From Hexactinellida sp. DTS-2022 (Eukaryota; Porifera; Hexactinellida), in assembly GCA_028753945.1 (NCBI GenBank), contig JAPNXP010000016.1:2202001-2266000 (forward strand): a DNA stretch of 64,000 bases, in the 5' to 3' direction. The position numbers and the translations under genes are program-made. Numbering within the stretch: the stretch's first letter is position 1; every line of letters starts with the position of its first letter. This document shows positions 50,445 to 63,420 of this stretch, piece by piece. The notes beneath the pieces are model-generated. The model saw nothing but the letters and a program-made list of their open reading frames with translations. It ran no database searches and was not told where the DNA came from.

Positions 50445-51988
50445 TACACGGACTAGGATTAATTTATAATTAGCTTATATGCTCTGTCTCGAGGCTTTGT
50501 TTCGAATCTAGTCAATTGAATCACTTGTGTAGAGAGATTAAATTTCAGTGTAGAATAGAGACAGCTATACTAATCGGGTCATATCAATAACCATTAGCAT
50601 AATACAAAGATGACATTTTCAATAACTTTCTTCCTAGGCAATTATTTGTGGCATTTCTACACAAAATATTGGGTTTTTTGTTTGTGTATTGTTGAACTGC
50701 TTGGTTTTCACGCCTACACATTACCACGTGCATACCATTAAGTCCAGGTGTGCATATGATTGCACCAACATAATTATGATACTAGCTAAAAGGTTTAACA
50801 TTACTAGTAATTTATTACCATTTTGATGCCAGCCACAATATGAAACAGTGAAAGTGAAAACAAATGAAATTCATGTAAATATCTAGTTACATTGATTGAG
50901 AACACATAAAACTCACACTGAGAAGATTAGCAATATTTCTATACTATTTATTGAGACTGGTAGTCTCGAAGTTGCAGGTAAGAATATGTGGCATTTGCCA
51001 GTTGTATAGTGTAAGTATTTAAATACAAATTTATTATATTCTCCACTTCTTATTTATGTTATAAATTTATTTATAACATACTATAAATGGAGACTGTATT
51101 GTATATCTAGGAGAATTAAATCACAACTAAGTTAGCATAATCTCATTGCAATAATGTATTCTCGAATTATGCAATAATATGTCATCCATTAAGTACAAAG
51201 CTTACTGGCTTGTAATAGGATATTAATCAGTCATATCTAGAAATTACCCTAAATTTGCTTTTTGGTGGCTAATAATTAATTTGGTGTATATTGTGTCACT
51301 AATTTAACCTAGATTTCAATAGATTAAATCTATTATTCAAACAATTAAGGATTTTTCAATTTGTAAAAACTAATCGTCCTCCACAATAAATAAATTTTAG
51401 AATTTTAAGTACGTAATTAATTATCAATAATAATATTAATATTATCATGCTTGATCGTTATGTATTCCAGATATGTTTAATATGTCATCTAACCTTTCTA
51501 AATATTAAACTCTTCTAACAATAAAAGCAGGATTCCATTTGATGTGAGATGTGATGTTAAACAAGACACAAGTTAGCCCTGAAGTAAGTTTCAACTCTAA
51601 TATTAAAGTCCCGTCTTTCATTGGATTAATTAGGAATCACAATCTTATGTCGTGTGACTTACATTGAGCTTCTAATGTTTACTATCGAATATGTGTATGC
51701 AATTACTATATGTGCGTGTGTAGAATCATATACAAACATCGTGAGAAATGCTATATTGGCAATGGCCTCCAGCTTGTTGAAAGACCCATGAAATATGATA
51801 TATAGCACACTATTATTGTGTAGGCTTATTGTATGTGAGTGGATATGGTATAGATTGCTTTAACATTCTATTCCTACCTCAAATTATCAGTAACCACATA
51901 GTGAATAGTATAAATAGAATATAATGATTAGCTTAGTTAAGGACAAATAAATTTATTTTATTCCTTTCAAGTTTGTTAACAGGACCAA
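50445..51988. other. 1.5-kb AT-rich intergenic region
   Basis: Between CAD and the SAM gene, both on the plus strand. I see no ORF with coding character, no tRNA and none of the MITE termini common elsewhere, which is unusual for this window. Confidence 0.5.
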
Positions 51989-54900
51989 ATGTCTAATGAG
52001 GAAATACAAGAGGCAAAGATCAACTTGATTTTATCAGATAACTGTGGCTATACTAATGTGAAAGATTGGTTATTAGGGATGGGACTTGGCCAGTATTACG
52101 AAGTGTTTATTGAGAATGGATATGATAGTTTCAGAATTTGTGCTGAGATACAAAAGATTGATATTCACACGATAGGAATACATGACGAATATCATAAGAA
52201 CATTCTTGTTAAAGGAGTTCGGAAAATGAATAATCCTAAAAATGAATCTGTTTACCATAGACTCTCAGTGTCAATTCCAGATGAAAATGAATTTAAAAGC
52301 TTAGCTAGTGAACTGAATATTTCTTCACAGTCGGAATTTGACCATCAACTACCAAATGGCCACATCCCTGAACTAACTGAAGAATTTTATAAGAAGAAAC
52401 CTACTTTGGCAGAGAAGAGGGCAATTCGGACTAAACTGGTTCAGCTAAAGATTGATTTAACGGACTCTGTATATGAAGTAAACGTAAGTTTATTTTATAT
52501 ATAAGATTATGTATGTTATTAACTGGGTAATCAGTTTACGAAATCTATAAGGTAGTAATCATCCTTCGATTCGCGGTTATTTGAGTTAATATTATTAATT
52601 ACGAATATAGTAACTACATTATTATAACTCAGTAATTTAATAGTTTGGACCGCTTATTAATAATTCTAGCTATTTGCTCATACTATAATTAATTACAAAT
52701 TAATTAGTTGTAAGTAACCTAGCTTTGTAATATTATGTTTGCAATAAATGAGAGTAATGAACTGAGCCATTTGGTGAACTTTCCTCACGTGTATGATTTG
52801 ATGCATTCTGTTTGACCAATTAACTTACTTGCCTCTCAATTGAAGATTAGTTCATAGTTTCATACAAATCACAAACATTACACAATTGTAATTATACAGT
52901 CCGCTTATTTTATTATGAACATTAAAGGGAGTAAAAATTGTGTTCATAATATAAAGAGAGTTCATAATAAGCGAACTCAACTTATTACAAACCCTATGTA
53001 AATTGTTAAATTGAGACCATAACAAAAAGCAGACAAAAAATTGATCACAATAATCAGGCATACGTAATTGTATTTACTTATCCTTATTAAATTCCACTAA
53101 AACGAAATTTGCATTTCTATGAAACCTGTACTCGACATGCAATGTTATTCATGTCGGATAGCTGCTAATTACTCTTAGCAGTGTCCAGTATTGAATAGGA
53201 AACTTTAAATTACGCTGAAGTTTTAAAATGTGTTATTTCTTGGTATGTATTTACTTATTAGACAATAGTGTAAATATTATCGTGGTTATTACGTCACTTG
53301 TATACAATATTATTAAGTGATAATAATATATTTGTGATTCATCCATTGAAGAGCCGAACTATTCAATGTATAAATTCCTAATCCCTCTTATCAACACGTT
53401 GCTGTTAGATTTCAATTAACTGATCACATCTTAACATTATCAGCCCTATTGCTATATAGCATATGAGTTTGCATGATTGAGTATTCCTGTCAATACGTGT
53501 ATCCAAACTAGTGTAGATATAATAAGAATATTTAATTTATTATGTTGGGTAACAATTCAAAAAATGTATTTTTTAGGAGTAAATATATAATATATAATTT
53601 TGTAGTTTACTACATATTAACATAATAGACTATGGCTATAAATAGACTGTTCTAACAGGAATTGGTTGAGTTATTATTCCTTTGTAAAGAGTTGCACTTT
53701 CCTCTCATCTTGTACATGCTCCAGGTCGCTGGGCTTGGCTATTGTAGCATCTTTGTAGTCGAACGCCGGAGCTGTTGGGTTACCGATGAGTGTGTATGAG
53801 TCTTCTTTGCAGGGATACGAACCCACCCAAGTGCCAGCTGGGATCTCTACGTGGAAGACTTCTCCTTGAGACAAGTTTCTACCGAGAACTACTATATCTA
53901 TCTTGTCTGATCCTGGGTATATAAGGTGCACCTTTAAGGGAGAGCCCTCGTAGAAACAGTAGTACTCGTCGCCCATCAGTTTGTGCCACGGATTGACGTC
54001 ACTGCCTTGTAGCAGGTAGTAGATAACAGCTGAGCAGTTGCGAGACCCGCGGTCCAATTGATAGGTTGATTCAGAGCGAAAGCTTTCCACAAAGAATCCA
54101 CCCTCTGTAGGATGTGGCTGGAGTTTCAAATGATTTTTTAGTTCTTCAACTCGGCTATTGACAGATGTTTGCTCAGCCATTATTTATGCTGTATCAATAT
54201 AGAAAATAATTATTTTAAATAAAAATGTTTATATAGAAATATTACATTGGATTCTTATTGGTTTGACTATAATACCCAATGTGTCCTCTACAGTATACTT
54301 CAGTAGACTCTCGTTAGCACGAACACCGGGGGAACGTCGAAATATGTTTGTATTTCGTATCAACCGGAATCACTTCCATGCAATTGTAATTTGGTATAAA
54401 CTAGGGCAATTAAACCTTGTACTCGTTTGCTTAATTAATTAACCCATGTATTATACATCCATTAGTAAATACGTTCCCAATCCTGATCCAATTCCATACG
54501 CCTAAATCACAAATTAATATTACAGTATAGGAGAAAACTTTCGCGCTCCTAATTAAAATTTTCCAAAAAAAATCATGTTCCAAAAGGAACGTTTCGCGCT
54601 TCTGGATAATTCCTTGAATTTACCGATATTTCGCCTTATCCGTGTAACGAGAGTATACTGCTTAATAGTGCTTATACCACACGAGGTACGCTGTTATTAT
54701 CGCCTGTACTCCAGTCTCCAGAGCTGGACACGCTGGCCGAACAGATCGGCGCTCAGCTGGACTTGGAGGAGCTCTCTGTGTATGACATTATATGCCTGCT
54801 GCGGGGAATGGCTATCAATAACGCATCTCCCAAGCCTAGCTCGCATAAACTGGTCCATAAGGCAGATAACAACAGCTCTGTTGATACACCCACAACACCT

Positions 54901-57900
54901 GACTCTCCTGAAGATGTATTCTCTTCCGTTAATTCGGAGACAACACAACCAAAACCAACCATGGTATGTTAATACAACAATCTATAGCTCATTTAATGCA
55001 AATATAATTGAGCTTCCTTATATGTAGACTGTCTATCTCTAGACGGTCTTTAAAAGCCCATACAAACTAAGCAAAATAATTGTAGACTGTCTGTAAATTT
55101 TGTAGACCAAAAGCCCCTGCCGTCTATGGGTAATACTAATTTATATGTAAGAAAATCTGGTCTAGAAATAGACGGCGGGTATATATACAAGTTATTTCAA
55201 TATAATTAGAAATGAACTTGTATGTAGACCGTCTATAAATAAACCAGGGTTTACTTAAATACTATTACCATAGACGGCAGGGGCTTTGGTCTACAGAATT
55301 TATAGACGGTCTATAATTTTTGCTTAGTTTGCATGGGGTTTATAGACCGTCTACAACATATAAGGAAGCTCATATAATTAACAGACTTTTCATTCCATTG
55401 TTGCAATAGAGATTTATCAAATTCCATTCACCTCTTTGAATCACTGACATGTCTTTGTTTACTGGATTTAAACTTGTAGTGTTTGAGTTTATTTGTCAGG
55501 TATCTACACACAGTTACACAGTAAATCTTACCGTTCGTATTTCCTATTCTAGCGACCCAAGAAGCCGCCTCGAGCTTTCACAAATCCAGAAGAGAAACCT
55601 CTTGTAAGTTTTTCACATATTCTCTCTCATAGAATTGAACCTATTAACAGTTATGAATCAATATCAAGGATTCTAATGAACTCTTTCATCAATTGTCAAC
55701 AAAGATACAATTCAGATATTATAATTAATAGTATACTATACAGTAGAACTCGGTTAGTATGTACCCCCTCGGGAGAGAAAAATTGGTACGTATTATCCAA
55801 GTGTGCGTACAGGCCTTCATCTAGCCCTAAGAGATCCGCGCACCCTAGGAAATGTTTATTTTACAATCGCGCACCCAAATAAACCAAAAATAGCATATTT
55901 ACCAAAAAAAGACCAAATTTAGTATTAAAAATACTCTGGGTGCGCACTGCGCACCCAATTAATTCCAATTTCACGCACCCTTCCAGCATTTTCCTTAAAA
56001 TCACGCACCCTGGGTGCGCGCCGCGCACCCAGATGAAGGCCTGTGTGCGTACTAACCGAGTTGACACTACATAGAGATACATATAAATTGACAAACTTTA
56101 TTTATAAAAGTTTGTACTACTAAACCAGGTACTTACTAACCGAGTTCTACTGTATTATAATGTATTATTTAGCCTACTCCTCTCCCTAATGGGAGTGTAA
56201 TCTCTCCCCCTAATTCCATGACTGCCTCGGATACAGTAGACTGGGTTGCAACCAGCACATACGACATACTGCACTCGGATAGTCTGGAGCCACAGGTTCT
56301 GCCCAACGTGAGTTATAGTATAGTATACAGGCGAAAGTGAACACCTTCAAGAAATGAACAACTCTGTTTGTTAATACAGTCGAACCGGCTTTTTCTAACC
56401 AATTCTTTGCATGGAAATATAGTAAGAATAATCCGATAGTTGAATAAACAGATTGAAAATACAACAAATTGGAATTTTTTACACACTTACAATAAATAGT
56501 TAGAAAAACCCGGTTTTGCTGTCCACAGTAGATTCGTAATACGGACAAGGTTTAATTCCCCCAGTCCAGTGGTTCCCAACTTGGCGTCCATGGAAGGCTA
56601 TAGCCTATAGGGTCCACAAGGTCTCAAAATTTGTATTACGGTAAATGGGAGGGGTCCACAGAATGTTGGTATTTGCTATGGGGGTCAACGGTTGAAAAGG
56701 TTGGGAATCGCTATCCTATACAAATACGTGCAAGTATCTCCGGTTAATATGAATTTCTGGATAAGACGAACAAATTGTGATTGTCCCCTGGTGTTCGTAA
56801 CTTCGTACGTATTAACGAGAGTCTAGCTACAGTTTTCAACAGCATTGCATATGCCGTAGGTTAAATCTCCGTTAAAGATGATAATCTCAACCAAGCCAGA
56901 CGACGTGCCCCTCCCTCCGCGGGCCGCCACGCCTCCTAGCACCAACACAGACGAGGCTCTGTACATAGACCTCAATGGCACCGTTATCACAGAGAATAGC
57001 ATTGGGACAGCAGTCAAAAGCAAATCTATTTCGAACAGTATTTTCAAGAGATCGTGAGTTATTTACATATTTTAACGTATTTATTAACCGAAATTATACA
57101 TTTATCGACCAACTGCTTTCAATATAATAACTTGGCTCGCAATGGTGAATTTATAATATTAAAAAAGTGACCTTGTCAGTGCCATGAAAATAATATTAGA
57201 AAAGTGTTGGCCAATATATGAAGTATGTAATTCCTTTATAATTAATATCTCTTTTAGAAAAGTTAATTCGAAAAAAACAACAGGTAAGATTAAGAATGTT
57301 GTTATAATACTACACCCTATAAATCGTTATAACTTTTCGAGATACGTATATACTTTATAAGATTATTAATCACTTAGAAGATTCTACTCACACAGTTCTA
57401 AAGAAACCTCCGAACCAACCTCCCCCTCCTCCTCCTATCTCAATTCCTGCAGGTTTGTTAATAATATTATTACTGTATTTATTTCTATATTACTGTATAA
57501 TTAATAAATTATTTATGTATTGATAGATGCTGAGAGTTCGGGGAGAAAAAGTAATGAATTAAATGATACAAAGGTAGTTAATAACTTAATATAGTTTATA
57601 TGTAAAAAAGAATTAAGTTGTATAAATGTATTGATTTGTGATTAATGAATAGGGAAAGAAACAAACCGGGTTCTTCAAGAGAAGTGTGAAACCAAAAGCA
57701 GAGACCAAAACGAGAAACAAGAAATCTAAAGACGAATCAGATTTGATTAAGGTGAGTGAATTCAGGCTCAGAATCTGAGATGGACCCGCCCAAGTTTTAG
57801 AGGAAATCAAAAGAAATCGGCGCCAATGTATCCTTGTACCAAAGTGACCCGATTAAGCAGTGTGACTGTGTTTACTTTTTTTATCAATATTGTTTCAGAG

Positions 57901-60900
57901 AAATATTTAAATATTTCATCTCTACTCTTTTCAGGAATCTAATGAATCGGAAACTGGGAGGCCTCTATCCAAGATTATTTCCAAATCAACAGGTATGCAA
58001 TGGGATCAAATACTTCTATAGTACAGTAGAACCTCGTTAGTACGAACACCAGGGGACCGTCAAAATGCGTTCTCCTTATCCGGAATTCGTATTAACCAAT
58101 GTCATTGTATTGACAAGGCTATGAAGGGATTGCAATATTGTTCGTATTAACCGGAATTTTGTATTAACCGTGTTCGTACTAACGAGGTTCTACTGTACTT
58201 ACTGATACCAAACGTTAGAACAATGAGGTTATTTGCAAATTCTCTCACCTAGATAATCTTGCATCAGCTGCACAAGAACAATTTCCCTATGAAGAGGTGA
58301 GATCTATACCTTTACCTGCTAATTACACCAATTAACACTGTATCCCATAGCTTAACAATGTAGGTGGGAAGCTATTCAAGCAGGGCGGATTCTCGCTGCT
58401 ATCCCAGGAGGCTAACGAGGAGCTTCTGAAGAAGAAACTACTCTCTACTTCCGATCAGGTAGTACATACCTACCTGTTTATACTACATAGGAATACACAC
58501 CGCTTTATACAACTTGGCTAATTCAAACCGAATTTAACCTAACTATATAGAAATACATGCTGCTTTATAAAATGCTTAATCAAACCGAATTTAACCTACG
58601 TACAGTATATATAGAAATACATACTGCTTATTACAACACTCATTTGAATTGTCGACGGGAATTATTATATAGTACTTTGAAATTTATCCCATTGACAGTT
58701 GTCCCCTGGCTGTATACTATTGTTACGTGTATATTACAATTATAATTATAGGCTACCAAATGCAATTCGACTGAAGAGGAGTCCTCTATAAAGTCTCTCC
58801 CGGCCCCCAACCCAGTTCCCAGGAGACGCAACAGCCCCGAAGAAACGCAGATACAAACCAACCCCAAGTCTCCCCTCTCAGCAGCTGATCAGTTCGGCAG
58901 AGATGAGATGAGTAAGCACACTCACACATTGCCCAGGACTCAGAATCCCGAGAATAAGCACAATCCGCCTCCAAAGAAACCGAAGAGAAACATCTCAGAT
59001 GAACTCATTTACAACAATATAGAATTACCAATGCCCAACCCAGGTAATACACACTGCTAATACACACTGTTAATTAATACACACTGGTAATACTAATACG
59101 AACCATTCGGTCTCGGTCTCTTGCAGCAGAAAAAATTCAACTCTGTAGCCTGTAGGCCACATGTCTTTTCAATTAATTTCGGACAAACACATCAATATAG
59201 TGTTTTAATAACAGACAGGTTATTTTATTGTGAACATTTAAGGGACCAAAAGTTGTGTTCATAATAGAGAGACTTCATAATAAGCAAACTCAATTTAATA
59301 CAAACCCTATGTAAGTTGTTAAATTTGGACCATAGGGCTTGTTCATAATAAAAAACCTTCATATTAAGCAGACAAAAATTGTTCACGATAAGCAGACCTG
59401 ATTGTACGTACAACTATGCAGTGTATAGTATACTATAGTACTTATATTTATTCTCTACTTAGTTCCCAGAGTTCGGAAGGGAGATTCCCCTCCGCTATCC
59501 GCCAAGTCGGATGTCCCTCAGCGCTCCTTCACCGTAGCCTCCCGTCCTCAGAACAAAGTGAGTGCCGACACAACACAGATCTCTCCTAAGGACACCTCCA
59601 CTGCCAACCTAGTCAGATTAAAGCCTGATGTTCCAAAGGGGAAGAAACCGGTTCTGAAAAGCAAACCTGCTATGGAGGCAGCACTGGGCAAAAGGTCAGT
59701 TGAGTCTAGCATACTGCGGACTATAAAATAACATTATAAATAACTAGGTACACAAAAGTCACTTGCTAATAGAATAGTATTGCTTTCAAACACATTTTTA
59801 CATACAACATTCGTAAATTTGAGCATTGGATAATTCGATCATATTTATTATTCCCTTGAGAGTTCCGATTATCGGATGTTGCCTGTATGTAATTGCACAA
59901 CTTGTGTGTAGGGAGAAATCAGTATCGGAACCTCACATCAGCCTCCAGCCTCGTACAAACCCGAACAGATACGAAGACAAGCTTCCCATGCTCTCTGTCT
60001 CCCCCAGCCTAGCTCGTACCAACAGCCCCCTGACCGCCCCTGCCCCTCCCACCACCAAGAGACCCGTCACCCCTTCCAGCCAGGCCCCCGAGCCCCCGCC
60101 GATCCACTCGATCCCAACCATGCGTCCGGTGGCCCACGTGCGACCCACCAAGCCCCCGATAATAACCCCGCCCTCGGTTCCCATCCCGACTGGCTCTGAG
60201 CCGAGGGGCGTGGACAGCTGGAAGAAGATTGAAGACAAGATATTCGCAATTCTCCTCGAGGAGGACTTCGTATGCTACCTCGTCACGCACTACTCAAGAG
60301 AGGTAATAGTAATACTCTCTATAGCATAGCATCCAGGGGACATTATGCGCGCTGGGTTTAGTTGAGCTTGTTCCCACGCGTCTAAATTACTCATTTTGTA
60401 TTACGTCTATGGGAGCATCTCCGATTTACGTCGCACTGCCTGGGTGAAACTAATAGCGTACATTCTGGATTATACGAATACGGATAAGGCGAAATATAGG
60501 TTAATGAGTACAAGGTTTAATTCTCCTACCCTAGCCTATATAAATACATGCAAGTGACTCCGGTTATACGAATTTCGGATAATACGAACTCATTTCTATG
60601 GTCCCCTGGTGTTCGTAGCTTCGTATTAACTAGAGTATACTGTAGAGACAATACTTATGTTTTTAGAGTGGTGAGAGCAGTATTACTCCTGGACTTGTAA
60701 GCAGGTTGGCTAACAAGACTTCATTCGCGATTCATCACATAGCTTTTGCACTGGATAACATACGTATTCAGAAGCTCACTGAGTTAGGGAAGAATTCTGT
60801 AAGTTCAATACACTATACATACATAGCAATATAGTCTGTAACTTGTATAGTATAACGTATATAGTATAAATTATTTGTGCCAGAATTTTGTAAGCTTGAT

Positions 60901-61260
60901 AGTTTGTTTGATTTCTATGGTACATACTGTTAACTTTACACGCTCCTCAAGCGAGAATAGTCAAATTTATGTGTTTTAGCGCAAACTCTGTTGTATAATT
61001 TGAAATATTTTAAAAATTACCAATTTTCACAGGTCCCTATTTCTCTGGCTGAATTTGACGAAATGCAAATTCCTACTTGCATCGACTCCATAGACAATTG
61101 GCTAACGGAAATAGGTCTACCCAACTACATCGATGTGTTTGAGGAAAATGTAAATAATACAGAGGAGATCAAGAATTTAGACGCTGACGATTTGAGCGAA
61201 TTCTGCATCAGTTCGAAGCACCGAGGCTACCTGCTACACGCTATAGAAATGCTACAATAA
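51989..61260 (+). CDS. Scaffold protein with N- and C-terminal SAM domains, about 17 exons
   Basis: Exon 1 (51989-52483) encodes a SAM domain at residues about 25-80 (VKDWLLGMGLGQYYEVFIEN, IGIHDEYHKNILVKGV). Further exons include 54715-54963 (LAEQIGAQLDLEELSVYDII), 55553-55603, 56173-56307, 56860-57053, about 57396-57452 (KKPPNQPPPPPPISIP), about 57652-57750 (basic), 58362-58459, about 58752-59042, about 59463-59694, 59912-60302 and 60666-60799. The last exon, 61033-61260, encodes a second SAM (IDNWLTEIGLPNYIDVFEEN, LSEFCISSKHRGYLLHAIEM). The long middle is Pro/Ser/Lys-rich with PxxP-type SH3 ligands and YIDLNG, YNNIEL tyrosine sites. The exon set is likely incomplete. It looks like a signalling adaptor; I cannot assign an orthologue. 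Confidence 0.75.
52897..53075. mobile_element. MITE family D copy, in SAM gene intron 1
   Basis: CAGTCCGCTTATTTTATTAT, then TGTGTTCATAATATAAAGAG and AATCAGGCATACGTAATTG. The right end is decayed. Confidence 0.65.
53674..54180 (-). CDS. Cupin_5 (DUF985) family protein, antisense in SAM gene intron 1
   Basis: A 168-residue single-exon beta-barrel protein. Family features: LKLQPHPTEGGFFVESFRSE near the start, SAVIYYLLQGSDVNPWHKLM then DEYYCFYEGSPLKVHLIYPG, and GEVFHVEIPAGTWVGSYPC. These match the DUF985/cupin_5 family (yeast YML079w-like), sugar-epimerase-like folds with no established reaction. Length is typical. It lies wholly inside the intron between 52484 and 54714, on the opposite strand. 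Family certain from motifs; function unknown. Confidence 0.85.
   Translation of the reverse strand: MAEQTSVNSRVEELKNHLKLQPHPTEGGFFVESFRSESTYQLDRGSRNCSAVIYYLLQGSDVNPWHKLMGDEYYCFYEGSPLKVHLIYPGSDKIDIVVLGRNLSQGEVFHVEIPAGTWVGSYPCKEDSYTLIGNPTAPAFDYKDATIAKPSDLEHVQDERKVQLFTKE
54302..54656. mobile_element. Family C MITE split by another insertion
   Basis: CAGTAGACTCTCGTTAGCAC at the left; GTAACGAGAGTATACTG at the right. The interior contains CAGTATAGGAGAAAACTTTC (54523 on), a separate element family also seen in fragment form at 49110-49215. Confidence 0.65.
55009..55372. mobile_element. 364-bp long-palindrome element (family K), in SAM gene intron
   Basis: TGAGCTTCCTTATATGTAGAC at the left is matched inverted by TATAAGGAAGCTCA at the right. 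The arms pair over well over 100 bp each (GTAGACCAAAAGCCCCTGCC / GGCAGGGGCTTTGGTCTAC), with repeated TAGAC(C/T)GTCTA motifs. Short TATAAT-like duplications flank it. It could fold into a very long hairpin in RNA. Confidence 0.85.
55741..56152. mobile_element. Family H MITE with nested hAT-type element and 8-bp TSD
   Basis: Outer ends CAGTAGAACTCGGTTAGTAT and AACCGAGTTCTACTG. The inner element at 55810-56043 has termini CAGGCCTTCATCT / AGATGAAGGCCTG and a perfect 8-bp duplication TGTGCGTA (55802-55809 and 56044-56051). The inner element is rich in GGGTGCGC/GCGCACCC repeats. Confidence 0.88.
56377..56521. mobile_element. MITE family G copy
   Basis: CAGTCGAACCGGCTTTTTCT to AACCCGGTTTTGCTG. Confidence 0.7.
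56526..56830. mobile_element. Family C MITE with nested hAT-like family P element
   Basis: Outer CAGTAGATTCGTAATACGG to TTAACGAGAGTCTAGCTACAG. The family C interior TTTAATTCCCCC...CCTATACAAATACGTGCAAG is split by CAGTGGTTCCCAACTTGG ... GTTGGGAATCGCT (56577-56712). Confidence 0.8.
58024..58195. mobile_element. MITE family B copy, in SAM gene intron
   Basis: CAGTAGAACCTCGTTAGTAC to ACTAACGAGGTTCTACTG, flanked by TA; the best-preserved family B copy. Confidence 0.85.
59211..59404. mobile_element. MITE family D copy, in SAM gene intron
   Basis: AACAGACAGGTTATTTTATTG to AAGCAGACCTGATTG. Confidence 0.75.
60465..60642. mobile_element. MITE family C copy, in SAM gene intron
   Basis: GATTATACGAATACGGATAA to TTAACTAGAGTATACTG, in reverse orientation to the copy at 44629. 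Confidence 0.7.
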
Positions 61261-62037
61261 TTGTACCTAATTAGATATCCCTATTCTCAGTGCAAATTGT
61301 TTTACAACGGCTGTCAACACATATATTTATTGAAATCAACTGTTCTCTATTCTGTATGTGAAATCTCTCTCTTACTATATTGTATAATTGCCTCTTGAAT
61401 CGGTTTTGTTTCGCTTTTTATGAACTTAGGTATTATATCAATATTTTGGATATTTGAGTTGTTTATAAATGTATTTGTGTTGTGTTACTGGTGGTTATGA
61501 GTGAGTATGATTAGTACTTTTAGTAGGTTGGTAGAATAAAACACGTTTATAACATAACTTAACTATGTACGGTTAAAACATAACATGTTAAAACTATGTT
61601 TATTTAAATATAGACAAAACTTCCTTTACCAGCTATTCTACTAACCTTGAAAATCTAAACATAAATAATTTTATACTAATAACAAAAAACTAATCACCTA
61701 GCTCGTTATTACAACGAAAAAGTCCATTTCGATCACGCTGCTTATAACCTTATTCAGAAATTTGTAACTTTTCTCAGGGATAAAATACAGTCACTCCGCT
61801 TAATCGGGTCACTTTGGCCCAAGGATAGTTGATCCGATTAAGCGGAGAACCCAATTAACCGAAAAATGTTTGTATTTTGATTCAATTGGCATGATTCTCT
61901 TCCTGGAAAATGACCTCATTAACCAGTAGCCCCAATAAACGGAGTTGAACGTAATTAGATTGTTGTAATTCGTAATTCGATACGAATTCAAAATGAAATT
62001 ACAAAATTAATGCATCAAGAGAATTGGGTTTCTTTCG
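61261..62037. other. Convergent intergenic region with family F MITE
   Basis: Family F at 61788-61951 (CAGTCACTCCGCTTAATCGG ... TAAACGGAGTTGAACG). Otherwise AT-rich, with no gene. Confidence 0.6.
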
Positions 62038-63305
62038 CTACAACATTTTGTTTGGAGATTTATTCTTTTTTTTTTTTTTAGGCCTACACTGAGGCCCCCA
62101 GTTAGGAGGGTTTTCCGGAAATCTTTTCAAATTGTCTACTTTTGACAAAGGCACTATTCCCTGTTTCAGTGTGAAATCTGCCACAAAGCTGACTGGTTTT
62201 GACATTATTATGTGGGCAGGGGATTGTTCGGATGGGACTCGAGTCACCGCTTCTTCGGACTGAGCACAACACTTCATTAGGTCCCAAAGAATGCCAGCAG
62301 GCATGTCTGTTTTCAGAGAATAACGTTCTGTGTGGGAATAGGAAACTCGGTAGCCCGCGTTCTTAATAGCAGACCATAACTTGTGAGTTTTTGGCATAGA
62401 AGTATTGAGAGTTGTGCAGAGTTGTTGTGTTGTGTAGTGCAACGGGACATCTTGCAGCTCTTCTGTTATCATTGTTAGCATGCCTATGGGAGTGGTGAGT
62501 GGTGAGTTGTTAGGGTACCATTCTACCAACGAACTGGTAGTTTAATTTATGAAATATTCATTTTAATTTGTATTGTACATTATTTATTTACTAGTATATT
62601 TAGCATCTTTATTATAATCAATTATAATATCACTTAGTTTTAAAACTACTACAGGGTTATAAAAATAATATTCAATAATTGTGTTACTTTACCATTCAAT
62701 CTTTGTACTGTCTTTAATTTATGACTCTCTAGATCCAAACTTGTAAGAACATCCTTTACGAATTTAATATCATGGATGGGGTCTAGCCAAATGGGACCTC
62801 CTAATAGATATAACACAAAATAAATTCTATTGATTTTAATAGCATTTGTATAGGAAATACGTTTGTTGACCAAATAATTGTACAGTCAGCTTCTTTATTA
62901 TGAACATGCAAAGGAACAAAAATTGTGTTAATAGTAAGCGAATTCAATTTAATACTAACCATATGTAAGTTATTAATTAATTTGGGACCAAAAAATTTCA
63001 TAATTTTTAAAAATAATTTAAAAAACATTAAAAAATTCCTAATTAATAAATTTCATAGCTGGCTGTATTACGCCGTACATAATACATGTTATTATTTGTG
63101 ATATGAATAATAACTGACCTATGTGGTGAGTCCAGCCACAAATATTACATTTCCTGTCTACAGGGGGTCCCGTAGCAGGTTTATACTTTGTGGATTTATC
63201 CTCACTGATTATCTTAGCTAAGGGTTGTGTACTGAAGCTCTTACAGCCACTGCAGCTGTACAGCATTCCTATCTTCTCTGCCGAGTGCTTAGCTTGCTCC
63301 TTTCC
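62038..63305 (-). CDS. TRMT1: tRNA (guanine26-N2)-dimethyltransferase, 3' exons
   Basis: Methylates G26 of tRNAs using SAM. Three 3'-terminal exons are visible: 63119-63305 (YSCSGCKSFSTQPLAKI, PVDRKCNICGWTHHIG), 62693-62800 (GPIWLDPIHDIKFVKDVLTS) and 62038-62483 (MLTMITEELQDVPLHYTTQQ, SYSHTERYSLKTDMPAGILW, LKRFPENPPNWGPQ). Splice phases agree. The two CxxC pairs form the zinc site of the Trm1 C-terminal domain, and GP.W..P.HD and NWGP are family hallmarks. The catalytic SAM-binding half is not in the window and must lie beyond 63305, where the opposite-strand ASF1 begins at 63678. The C-terminus ends in a short Lys-rich run without the CCCH finger of vertebrate TRMT1. Confidence 0.9.
62883..62997. 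mobile_element. MITE family D fragment, in TRMT1 intron
   Basis: CAGTCAGCTTCTTTATTATG, then AGGAACAAAAATTGTGTTAA and CATATGTAAGTTATTAATTA; the right end is lost. Confidence 0.65.
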
Positions 63306-63420
63306 CTTATAAACTCTATAAATATGTATACTAGCACATCAGAATACATAATAACACATAGTTATATGTTGTTGTTGTAAATGTTGCAAGGTTTTTCTAA
63401 ATTGTTCTAAATTTAATGTA

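Noticed and set aside
54575..55027. 150-codon ORF overlapping the SAM gene exon
   Set aside because: Out of frame with the exon that joins correctly to its neighbours; begins in transposon sequence.
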